This document shows positions 28,196 to 36,189 of a stretch of 64,000 nt of DNA, in pieces. The stretch comes from Hyphomicrobiales bacterium (lineage in GTDB: Bacteria; Pseudomonadota; Alphaproteobacteria; Rhizobiales; Rhizobiaceae). A model generated the notes under the pieces. That model was not told where the DNA came from. It did not search any database and was given only the letters and a program-made list of their open reading frames with translations. The stretch lies in assembly GCA_900467685.1 (NCBI GenBank), contig UBQX01000022.1, positions 23,980 to 87,979 on the forward strand, written 5' to 3'. Both the position numbers and the translations under genes were made by a program. Numbering within the stretch: the first letter of the stretch is position 1; each line of letters starts with the position of its first letter.

Positions 28196-28828
28196 ATGTC
28201 CGTTGAAACATGGCTGGCATTCGCGGCGGCAGCGGCCGTGATTCTGGTCATTCCGGGACCAACGATCCTTCTGGTCGTGTCCTACGCGCTGGGTTACGGC
28301 CGCAAGACGGCAGCGGTGACGGCGTCGGGCGTAGCGCTTGGCGACTTCGTGGCCATGACGGCATCGATGCTGGGGCTGGGCGTGTTGCTTGCTACCTCGG
28401 CCGAGCTTTTCACGGTGCTGCGCTGGATCGGTGGCGCGTATCTGATCTATCTCGGCATCAAGCTCTGGCGTGCGCCCATCCAGACCGGCCCCATCAGCGA
28501 CAACGACAATCTGCCGGAGCGCAAGGGCCACCGCATCTTCTTTCACGCCTTCATGGTGACGGCGCTGAACCCCAAGAGCATCATCTTTTTCGTGTCCTTC
28601 GTGCCGCAGTTCATCGACCGCAATGCGGATTTCCTGCCGCAGATGGTGGTGATGGAGGCAACCTTCGTGACCCTTGCCACACTGAACGCGCTGGGCTATG
28701 CGTTCCTGGCTGACCGCGCCCGCAGCCTCATCCGTAAGGCATCGGTGCAGAAAGCGGTCAATCGTACGGGTGGTGCCATGCTGATCTCGGCCGGCACCGT
28801 GACGGCCATTTACAGCCGCGCCGCCTGA
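28196..28828 (+). CDS. LysE/RhtB-family exporter
   Basis: This 210-residue inner-membrane protein has six hydrophobic segments. It has the family opening PGPTILLVVSYALGYGRK and the central GGAYLIYLGIKLWR segment, plus TALNPKSIIFFVSFVPQFI. Members export amino acids such as lysine, homoserine or threonine. The substrate cannot be inferred. The gene stands alone. Confidence 0.9.
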   Translation: MSVETWLAFAAAAAVILVIPGPTILLVVSYALGYGRKTAAVTASGVALGDFVAMTASMLGLGVLLATSAELFTVLRWIGGAYLIYLGIKLWRAPIQTGPISDNDNLPERKGHRIFFHAFMVTALNPKSIIFFVSFVPQFIDRNADFLPQMVVMEATFVTLATLNALGYAFLADRARSLIRKASVQKAVNRTGGAMLISAGTVTAIYSRAA

Positions 28829-28971
28829 GGCCTCTGTGAGCCTTCGGTAAGCCCTTGGCGAAATTTCGCCACAAGCATAACACGAATTTGCCTTATTCGT
28901 GGTTAAGAGAGTATTATCGGAGCGGTCACAAACTTGTGATCGACCGTGGGATCAACGGGGAACAAGACCGC

Positions 28972-29958
28972 GTGATTTTGAAGAAGACCGTCAAAACCGG
29001 CCTGGCTGCCACTGGTGTACTCTCAGCGCTCTTTGCAGCAGGCTGTACGTCAGTCGTCCAGACGCCGGTTGATCAGCTGATGTCGGAACAGATCGTTGTT
29101 CCCTCGGCGAAGCCCGGAACGCAGATTGCAGGCATTCCGTCGGCGGACGATATTCAGGCGATGGCGCAGATGGAAACCGAGGTTGCCAACGCCCGCGCCA
29201 AGGCCATGGAAGAAAAGCGCATCGCAGCGGCAGCCGCTGTTGCTGCAGCCCGCGAACAGGCTGCATTGTGCGCCTCCATGGCGGCCAGCGCGTCTTCCGC
29301 CGCAGCGCCTGCGGACGGAGAAGCCGGAAAGAAGGCCAGGGTCACCGAAGCCAGTGCACCCGCCGTCAACTGCCCTGCCAAAGCTGGCGACCCGGTGACG
29401 GCTGCGGCTGAAAAGTCCGGCCCGACGGTCGAGCTTGCCGAGGCCGTCAACACGCCGGCCACCAGCGTGAACTCCTCTCTAGCCTATGCCGCTCCGCCGC
29501 TGCCGGCGAGCAGCGATGCATTTGCGGCGCAGAACCAGGCCATGCAGTCTTCGGGACTGATCATGGCGGACGCTCCGGCCTCGATGACGATCGCGATGGC
29601 TCCGGACGCGAACAATGGCCACATCAACAACCTGATTTCGAAGTACGCTTCCATGTATGGCGTGCCGGAAACGCTGGTTCATCGCGTTGCCAAGCGCGAG
29701 AGCACCTACAATCCGCGTGCCCTGCATCGTGGCAATTACGGCCTGATGCAGATCCGTTACAACACGGCGAAGAGCCTGGGTTACGACGGTGCGCCGACGG
29801 GGCTGCTGGATGCCGAGACCAATCTGAAATACGCCGTGAAATACCTGCGTGGCGCCTGGATCGTCGCCGGCAAGAACGAGAAGGCTGCCGACTGGCTCTA
29901 TCGCACCGGCTATTATTATGATGCCAAGCGCAAGGGCCTGCTGGACGACATCCAGTAA
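28972..29958 (+). CDS. Lipoprotein with SLT lytic transglycosylase domain
   Basis: This predicted lipoprotein of 328 residues has a lipobox ending FAAGC with the Cys at about 25 when the GTG at 28972 is the start. The region from ~60 to 200 is Ala-rich and low complexity. The C-terminal SLT domain has AKRESTYNPRALHRGNYG (catalytic Glu), GLMQIRY and NLKYAVKYLRGAW. It probably cleaves peptidoglycan glycan strands from the periplasm. The frame is open back to 28855, but an N-terminal extension would bury the lipobox. A small CACGAAT/ATTCGTG hairpin (28881-28901) lies upstream. Confidence 0.88.
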   Translation: MILKKTVKTGLAATGVLSALFAAGCTSVVQTPVDQLMSEQIVVPSAKPGTQIAGIPSADDIQAMAQMETEVANARAKAMEEKRIAAAAAVAAAREQAALCASMAASASSAAAPADGEAGKKARVTEASAPAVNCPAKAGDPVTAAAEKSGPTVELAEAVNTPATSVNSSLAYAAPPLPASSDAFAAQNQAMQSSGLIMADAPASMTIAMAPDANNGHINNLISKYASMYGVPETLVHRVAKRESTYNPRALHRGNYGLMQIRYNTAKSLGYDGAPTGLLDAETNLKYAVKYLRGAWIVAGKNEKAADWLYRTGYYYDAKRKGLLDDIQ

Positions 29959-29988
29959 GAGTAGCCTGTTTGCATCATGAGAATCGAG

Positions 29989-30027
29989 AAGGCCCCGAAC
30001 GTGTCCGTTCGGGGCCTTTGTGTTTTT
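29989..30027 (+). terminator. Rho-independent terminator after the SLT lipoprotein gene
   Basis: AAGGCCCCGAAC (29989-30000) pairs perfectly with GTTCGGGGCCTT (30007-30018), followed by TGTGTTTTT. Confidence 0.85.
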
Positions 30028-30073
30028 GACGCGCGGTGAGGGGGCGCACCTGATGTGCGCGCCCTTGGCGGTC

Positions 30074-31444
30074 TTAATCCTTGAGCTTGCCAGCGATCGC
30101 TGCGAGCAGCGTCTGCGGACGGTAGCCGAGGCGCGACGGGCTGAGGCCCATCCGGACCACGACGAGATCACGCGAGGGAACGACCGCCACCGTCTGCCCG
30201 TCATGACCCTGCAGCCAGAAGGCGTCGGCGGGCGCGCCGAACGAGGCATTGGGTTCCTCTCCCGGGCCCGTCAGCCAGCTTTGCATCTGCGTGTAGACGC
30301 CGCCGGAGGTCGAATTCGCGGTGCGCATCATCTTCATGAAGTCTTCGCTGACCAGTCGTGTCCCGTTCCAGACGCCGTCCTGGAGCAGGAACTGGCCGAT
30401 GCGGGCCCAGTCGCGCGCCGAGGCGTAGAGGTAGGAGCCGGCGGCAAACGTATCCGTCTGGTCGACCTCAAGAACTGCGGACTGCATGCCGAGCGGGTTG
30501 AACAGTTCCTTTCGCGGGAAGGCAAGCGCGGTTTCCTTGTCCGGCATCTTGTTCATCCAGTAGCGCGCCATGACGACGGATGTGCCGGTCGAGTAGTTGA
30601 ACTGCGCGTCGGGCTTGGCGGTGAGCGGCTGCGATGTGGTGAACTTTGCCATGTCCGGCTGCAGGTAGAGCATGCGTGTCACGTCGGAAACGTCGCCATA
30701 ATCCTCGTTGAAGACGAGGCCGCTTTGCATGGCGGCGAGGCTTTTGAGGCTGATCTCCTTGCGCTCGTCATTCGCCCATTCGGGGAACAGGTTCTTGTCA
30801 TCGAAGGAGAGGAGGCCCATCTGGGCGGCGCGGCCGGCGAGGATTGCGTTGACCGTCTTGGTCATCGACCAGCCGATCAGCGGCGTTCTGTCGTCGAAGC
30901 CGGCGCCGTAGGTCTCGGCAACGATCTTGCCGTGATGGACGACGACTATGGCCCGCATGCCGGGGCCGCGCAGCGTGTCGTCCGAAAGAATGCCGGAAAG
31001 CGCCGGGTCGAAGCTTGCACCTGCGTGGTTGCCGATGGGCCACTCGACATTGGGATCCGGTACGGTCGGCTGGGGTGGGGCGGGCAGGGCTGTCGGCGCG
31101 ATTGCTTCGTCAGCGAGGTTCATGCAGCCATAGCCGGGGCGATACACGGAACTGCGCGGGGCGGCATAGCCGAGGAGGCGGGCCGTCACCTTGCCCTTGT
31201 CCTTCTCGACATCGAGCATGACGGCCTTGAGGATCGGATTGCCGGGTGCCTGCACATCGTCGGCAAGAACCGTCTGCGCATCGCGTCCGGCGAGGAAGAC
31301 GTTGGAGCAGGCGATCTTGGCGGCATAGCTGTCGCCGACCTGCAGCAGTTCCGGTGGAACGAAACGAATGGCGATCAGAAAAGCGACGACGGCAGCGACG
31401 AGCGCGCCGATCAACCATTTCAAGAGCTTGAAGACGATACGCAT
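30074..31444 (-). CDS. Serine hydrolase of the beta-lactamase/DD-peptidase fold
   Basis: This 456-residue protein has one N-terminal membrane helix (~9-27) and a class C beta-lactamase-like domain. The SxxK motif is GWSMTK (Ser ~193, Lys ~196), the second motif is YSTG, and a C-terminal QGHDGQTVAV takes the place of KTG, as in esterase-type members (6-aminohexanoate-dimer hydrolase/EstB). An N-terminal domain of about 110 residues precedes it. It is an anchored periplasmic hydrolase, probably esterase or amidase. It is convergent with the SLT lipoprotein gene. Confidence 0.85.
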   Translation of the reverse strand: MRIVFKLLKWLIGALVAAVVAFLIAIRFVPPELLQVGDSYAAKIACSNVFLAGRDAQTVLADDVQAPGNPILKAVMLDVEKDKGKVTARLLGYAAPRSSVYRPGYGCMNLADEAIAPTALPAPPQPTVPDPNVEWPIGNHAGASFDPALSGILSDDTLRGPGMRAIVVVHHGKIVAETYGAGFDDRTPLIGWSMTKTVNAILAGRAAQMGLLSFDDKNLFPEWANDERKEISLKSLAAMQSGLVFNEDYGDVSDVTRMLYLQPDMAKFTTSQPLTAKPDAQFNYSTGTSVVMARYWMNKMPDKETALAFPRKELFNPLGMQSAVLEVDQTDTFAAGSYLYASARDWARIGQFLLQDGVWNGTRLVSEDFMKMMRTANSTSGGVYTQMQSWLTGPGEEPNASFGAPADAFWLQGHDGQTVAVVPSRDLVVVRMGLSPSRLGYRPQTLLAAIAGKLKD

Positions 31445-31573
31445 GAAGCCTCCCGCAGCCGGGTCTTATTCAGGCGAGCGTTGACGCGCCGTTCATCTGG
31501 GCTGCTTTCCCAGAATGAACAGCAAAGCCGCAAGCTTGTCCATGGCTGAACAAATGGAGTTCGAGGAAATCTT

Positions 31574-33142
31574 TCAGGCCCGGCGTGCGGCGTCCTTTGT
31601 CGCTCTGGTCGCGATGAAGTCGGCCACGGCAGAGGCGGGGAGTGGCGTCGAGGAGAGATAGCCCTGCACCTGAGATGCGCCGCGGTGACGCACGAAGTCG
31701 ATCGAGTTGTCGTTGCTCTCCGGCGTGTTGGCATTCGCCACCTTGATGGCAGCACCGAACTGCATCATCGCGTCCATCAGGCCCGCCCCTTCGGCGCTGG
31801 TCAGGACGCTCTGGGTCAGCGAGCGTTCAAGCTTCAGCCCGTCCACATCCATCTTGATGACCTGATGAAGTGCGTGGAGCGCGACGCCAAAATCATGCAG
31901 CGTGACGCGGACGCCGAGCGCGTGAAGTTGCGTGAGGCGTTCGCGCACGCGTTCCATGCCCAGCGCCACCACGCTTTCCGATACTTCGATCGTCAGACGT
32001 TGTGGTGCAAGACCGGAACGGTCCAGACACCGCACGAGATGAGCGGGAAAATTGTCGTCCTCGAATTCTGCCTTGGAGATGGCGACCGAGACGGCCACCT
32101 GGCCCGGCCAGCTTGCCGCGTCCATGCAGGCGGCGTTGAGCACCCAGGCATCGATCTTGCGCGTCAGGCCGCAGCGCTCCGCCGCCGGCATGAACCGGTC
32201 AGCCGCCATCAGGCCCTTTTGCGGATGCAACCAGCGCAGAAGCGCTTCCATGGCGACGATCTGACCGTCACCGGATGAGAGGATTGGCTGGAACTCGAGC
32301 ATCAACTCGCCCTGAGCGATCGCGCTTACGAGATCGCGCTCCATTTCCAGGCGACTGAGCGAGGCTTCGGCGAGGAACTTGTCGTAGAACATGACTGTCG
32401 AGCCGGTCCGGTCCTTGGCGCTATAGAGCGCCAGATCGGCGCGCTGCATGACGTCCTCGATGGGCTCGGCCACGTGCAGCGTTTCGGCGATGCCGATGCT
32501 GACGCCGACATCGACCGTGCTGCCCTCAAGCCGTACGGGTTCGCAGATGCGATCGGCAATCGCCTGGCCGAGATCCGAAAGATGCTGGCGGCTGGCGGGT
32601 GCTCGAACAAAGATGGCGAACTCATCGCCGCCGAGGCGATACGCGGTTGCATTCTGATGGGTCGTCTCGATCGATCCGAGGCGCTCTGCGATTTCGATCA
32701 GCAACTTGTCGCCGGCGTGATGCCCCTTGGTGTCGTTGACCAGTTTGAACTTGTCGAGATCGAGAAGAAGGAGGGCATAGGGTTGCCGCTCCGCGATCAG
32801 CCGGCGGGCTGCGGTGTGGAAGGCGGCGCGGTTCTTCAAACCGGTCAGGTGATCATGCAGCGCCTCGTGAAGCAGGCGCTGTTCCTGCAGTCGCCGTGCT
32901 TGGTCGGCCTCGTTCTGCCTGCGGCGGTTCCGGGCGAACTGAAGCGCGACAAGCCCCATCCATGCGGGCATCGCGGCCAGAGTGAATTGCGATGGATTTT
33001 CAAAGGCCCATTGAAAGAAGGAGCCGCTATATCCTGAATATCTCGAGATGAAAAAAAATGATGCAGGCAAGACCGCACCGACTGCCGAACCAACGAAAAC
33101 ATAACGTTGCTCAATCTTCGGCAGAAACGAATTTAACATCAT
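31574..33142 (-). CDS. Membrane GGDEF-EAL protein with degenerate EAL domain
   Basis: This 522-residue c-di-GMP protein has two N-terminal membrane helices (~15-33 and ~52-70). A GGDEF domain has an intact GGDEF at ~171-175 but no RxxD inhibition site before it. The EAL domain keeps EALLRW (~299-304) but has lost several catalytic positions: SVAIS where NVS is usual, HDFG instead of DDFG (~407), and NANTPE instead of the EGVET segment (~465). I infer an active diguanylate cyclase with a binding-only EAL half. The start ATG at 33142 has AGGAG eight bases upstream. Confidence 0.9.
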   Translation of the reverse strand: MMLNSFLPKIEQRYVFVGSAVGAVLPASFFFISRYSGYSGSFFQWAFENPSQFTLAAMPAWMGLVALQFARNRRRQNEADQARRLQEQRLLHEALHDHLTGLKNRAAFHTAARRLIAERQPYALLLLDLDKFKLVNDTKGHHAGDKLLIEIAERLGSIETTHQNATAYRLGGDEFAIFVRAPASRQHLSDLGQAIADRICEPVRLEGSTVDVGVSIGIAETLHVAEPIEDVMQRADLALYSAKDRTGSTVMFYDKFLAEASLSRLEMERDLVSAIAQGELMLEFQPILSSGDGQIVAMEALLRWLHPQKGLMAADRFMPAAERCGLTRKIDAWVLNAACMDAASWPGQVAVSVAISKAEFEDDNFPAHLVRCLDRSGLAPQRLTIEVSESVVALGMERVRERLTQLHALGVRVTLHDFGVALHALHQVIKMDVDGLKLERSLTQSVLTSAEGAGLMDAMMQFGAAIKVANANTPESNDNSIDFVRHRGASQVQGYLSSTPLPASAVADFIATRATKDAARRA

Positions 33143-33225
33143 GTTAAATGCTCCTGGTTTGTGCGCGGACTCTAGGGCCAGTCGCGTTAACAGGTCGTTA
33201 TCCGGGGCGGTTAATCAGGGGTAAA

Positions 33226-33243
33226 GGGTCATCAAACTGTAGC
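33226..33243 (+). promoter_or_regulatory. Possible Pho box before btaA
   Basis: GGGTCAT (33226-33232), four bases, then CTGTAGC (33237-33243) matches the two-repeat PhoB layout CTGTCAT-N4-CTGTCAT at 5 of 7 and 4 of 7 bases. It is about 56 bp before the btaA start. Betaine-lipid genes are known to be induced by phosphate starvation through PhoB in rhizobia. The match is weak. Confidence 0.35.
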
Positions 33244-33298
33244 GAATCGTGACTATGACTGCGCCCGCTTTGAAGGATTTCAATGGGGTTCAGCGCCG

Positions 33299-34546
33299 AT
33301 GACGGGTATCGCTCCGATTACCGGATATTTAAGGAATACAAGGCTCAAGTCCGCCTTCATCAGACATCGCGCGTTGAGCGGAAAAGGCCTGTCCGAACGG
33401 CTCTTCGGTCTCATGTTTTCCGGGCTGGTTTATCCACAGATCTGGGAGGACCCGGCGGTCGATATCGAGGCGATGCGCATCGAGCCCCATCACCGCATCG
33501 TCACCATCGGATCGGGCGGCTGCAACATGCTGGCCTATCTGGCGCAAGGGCCGGCCCGGATCGACGTGGTCGATCTCAACCACCATCACGTCGCGCTGAA
33601 CCGGCTGAAGCTGGCCGCCTTCGAGACGCTGCCGTCCTATGCCGATGTGCGCCGCATGTTCGCCGAGCCCGGCAATGCCGCCAATTCCGAAGCCTTCGAC
33701 CGCTTTATCGGGCCGGGCCTCGACCGCGACACGTTCAAATACTGGAACGGTCGGGACAAGCTGGGCCGCCGCCGCATCTCGACCTTCGACCGGAATATCT
33801 ATCGCACCGGCCTTCTCGGCCGGTTCATCGGGGCAGGGCATCTGGCAGCGCGCCTGCATGGCAAGACCTTCGACCGGCTGATGGCGGCGCGAACGCTGGA
33901 AGAACAGCGCGAAATCTTCGACCGCGAAATCGCGCCGATGTTCGACAGCGCGCTTGTGCGCTGGATCACCAGCCGCAAGAGCTCGCTCTTCGGGCTCGGC
34001 ATTCCGCCGCAGCAGTATGACGAACTGGCCGGCAGCAGCGCCTCCGGCCATGTCGCCGACGTGTTGCGGGAGCGTCTCGAAAAGCTCGCCTGCGGCTTCC
34101 CGCTCAAGGACAATTACTTCGCCTGGCAGGCGTTTTCGCGCCGCTATCCGAAGACCCATGAGGGCAGCCTGCCGCTCTATCTGCACCCGGACAATTTCTC
34201 GAGAATCCGCGCGAATACCCGCCGGGTCGAGGTGCATCACAAGAGCTTCACGGAGCTTCTGAAGCAGAAGCGCCCCGGCTCGGTCGACCGGTTCGTCCTC
34301 CTCGATGCGCAGGACTGGATGACCGCCGAACAGCTCAACGACCTCTGGACCGAGATCAACCGGGCTGCTGCCCCCGGCGCGCGGGTCATCTTCCGCACGG
34401 CCGCCGTGGAAAGCCCGCTGGAAGCCAAGCTCGATCCGCGGACGCTGGAGGTCTGGGATTATCTCCCGGATCTCTCGAATGAAATGCTGGCTCGCGATCG
34501 CTCCGCGATCTATGGCGGCTTCCACGTTTACAGGAAAGCACCGTGA
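33299..34546 (+). CDS. btaA: SAM:diacylglycerol 3-amino-3-carboxypropyltransferase
   Basis: This 415-residue protein (DUF3419 family) makes diacylglycerylhomoserine, the first step of the betaine lipid DGTS. It has LVYPQIWEDPAVDIEAM, a SAM-binding GSGGCNMLAYL segment, VVDLNHHHVALNRLK, and YDELAGSSASGHVADVL, with a C-terminal LDAQDWM segment. The gene overlaps btaB by 4 bp. DGTS replaces phospholipids when phosphate is scarce. The ATG at 33299 is one frame away from a competing ATG at 33283. Confidence 0.93.
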   Translation: MTGIAPITGYLRNTRLKSAFIRHRALSGKGLSERLFGLMFSGLVYPQIWEDPAVDIEAMRIEPHHRIVTIGSGGCNMLAYLAQGPARIDVVDLNHHHVALNRLKLAAFETLPSYADVRRMFAEPGNAANSEAFDRFIGPGLDRDTFKYWNGRDKLGRRRISTFDRNIYRTGLLGRFIGAGHLAARLHGKTFDRLMAARTLEEQREIFDREIAPMFDSALVRWITSRKSSLFGLGIPPQQYDELAGSSASGHVADVLRERLEKLACGFPLKDNYFAWQAFSRRYPKTHEGSLPLYLHPDNFSRIRANTRRVEVHHKSFTELLKQKRPGSVDRFVLLDAQDWMTAEQLNDLWTEINRAAAPGARVIFRTAAVESPLEAKLDPRTLEVWDYLPDLSNEMLARDRSAIYGGFHVYRKAP

Positions 34547-35208
34547 CAGTCCTCGACACGACCGCCATCACCGCTGACGCCGATCATGCCGCCCGCATGG
34601 ACCGGATGTACCGCACCCAGCGCCATATCTACGATCTGACGCGGAAATACTATCTGCTCGGCCGCGACCGGACGATCCGGCATCTGGACGCAAAGCCCGG
34701 CCAGAGCATTCTGGAACTCGGCTGCGGCACGGGGCGCAACCTTGCGCTGGCAGGTGCGCTCTATCCCGGCTGCCGGCTCTACGGGCTCGACATCTCAGAG
34801 GAAATGCTGATTTCCGCACGCGCGAAGCTGCCGTCCGACACTGTGCTGAAAGCAGGCGATGCGTCGGATTTCGCGGCGCGGGACTTCGGGCGTCCGGGCT
34901 TCGACCGCATCATGATCTCCTATGCGCTCTCGATGATCCCGGCCTGGGAGGCGACCATCGATGCGGCGGTCGATGCGCTCAATCCCGGTGGTGTACTGCA
35001 CATCGTCGATTTCGGCCAGCAGGAAAGGCTACCCGGCTGGTTCCGGCGCATGCTGAAAGCATGGCTTGCGCGTTTCCATGTCGACCCGCGCCGTGACTTG
35101 GATTCGGTGGTTGCGGCCGTCGCCAAGCGGCATGGCTGCGCGCCGTCATTCCGACCGCTCTGCCGCGGCTATGCCTGGTCTGCCACGATCACCAAGCCTG
35201 TCGTGTAA
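34543..35208 (+). CDS. btaB: Diacylglycerylhomoserine N-methyltransferase
   Basis: This class I methyltransferase of 221 residues has LELGCGTGRNLALAG, the LDISEEMLISA segment and VLHIVDFG. Its GTG start overlaps the btaA stop, so the two are one operon. The predicted role is triple N-methylation of diacylglycerylhomoserine to DGTS. The function rests on homology to rhizobial BtaB and on the coupling to btaA. Confidence 0.9.
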   Translation: MTVLDTTAITADADHAARMDRMYRTQRHIYDLTRKYYLLGRDRTIRHLDAKPGQSILELGCGTGRNLALAGALYPGCRLYGLDISEEMLISARAKLPSDTVLKAGDASDFAARDFGRPGFDRIMISYALSMIPAWEATIDAAVDALNPGGVLHIVDFGQQERLPGWFRRMLKAWLARFHVDPRRDLDSVVAAVAKRHGCAPSFRPLCRGYAWSATITKPVV

Positions 35209-35319
35209 CGGTTTATTTACCCTGTCATGATTGGCTGGATGGCACGTCTTGACGGGCCTTCTTTACAACGTGCCCGAACAGGATAACATCCTTTCGACTC
35301 GTTGATTTCCGGGACTTTC

Positions 35320-36102
35320 ATGCGCCGTTTCGCCCTGGCTCTTCTGCCGCTTGCCGCCCTCATTGCCGGCTGCACGAGCACCGACTATGACCTGATGAAG
35401 ACTGCTGCCGTGTCCTCCAAATTCAAGGACATGGACCCGCAGGATTTCGGTGCGCGCAGCCCGCACAGGCATCCGATCCACGGTATCGACGTGTCGAAGT
35501 ACAACGAGCGCGTGGACTGGGAGACGGCGAAGCGGTCCGGCGTCTCCTTTGCCTTCATCAAGGCGACTGAAGGCAAGGACCGGCTCGATCCTAAGTTCGA
35601 GGAATTCTGGCGCGGGGCGCGGGCGGCCAATGTCGCCTATGCGCCCTATCACTTCTACTATTTCTGCTCCACGCCCGATCAGCAGGCCGACTGGTTCATT
35701 GCCAACGTGCCGCGCGAGGCGGTGAAGCTGCCGCCGGTGCTGGATGCGGAATGGAACCCTGCTTCGCCCACCTGCAAGCTCAGGCCTGACCCTGCGACAG
35801 TCCGGGCGGACATGAAGCGTTTCCTGGACAGGCTTGAAGCGCATTACGGCAAGAAGCCGATCATCTACACGTCCGTCGACTTCCACCGCGACAATTTCGT
35901 GGGCTATTTCAAGGACTACCAGTTCTGGCTGCGCTCCGTCGCGTCGCATCCCGAAGAAAAGTATGCCGACCGCAAATGGGCCTTCTGGCAGTACACGTCC
36001 ACCGGCATCGTGCCGGGTGTCGGCGGCCAGACGGATATCAACGTCTTTGCCGGCACGCAGGATAATTGGAAGTCCTGGCTGGCTTACGCCGATGCGCGTT
36101 GA
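35320..36102 (+). CDS. GH25 lysozyme-like lipoprotein
   Basis: This 260-residue protein has a lipoprotein signal ending IAGC (Cys ~18) and a glycoside hydrolase family 25 domain. It has HGIDVSKYNERVDWE (Asp ~57), FAFIKATEGKD, and the catalytic-pair segment VLDAEWN (Asp ~142, Glu ~144). GH25 enzymes are N-acetylmuramidases that cut peptidoglycan. The ATG at 35320 was chosen over a TTG at 35302 because it gives a standard lipoprotein signal. No strong terminator was found after it; a short CCCCTC/GAGGGG hairpin lies at about 36119-36132. Confidence 0.88.
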   Translation: MRRFALALLPLAALIAGCTSTDYDLMKTAAVSSKFKDMDPQDFGARSPHRHPIHGIDVSKYNERVDWETAKRSGVSFAFIKATEGKDRLDPKFEEFWRGARAANVAYAPYHFYYFCSTPDQQADWFIANVPREAVKLPPVLDAEWNPASPTCKLRPDPATVRADMKRFLDRLEAHYGKKPIIYTSVDFHRDNFVGYFKDYQFWLRSVASHPEEKYADRKWAFWQYTSTGIVPGVGGQTDINVFAGTQDNWKSWLAYADAR

Positions 36103-36189
36103 GCACGCCGCCCGCCGCCCCTCTTGAGGGGAACGACGGGCAGCATGCTCCGGGAGGAACGGCTTTGCCGCAAAGCGGCGTGAAGCGCC

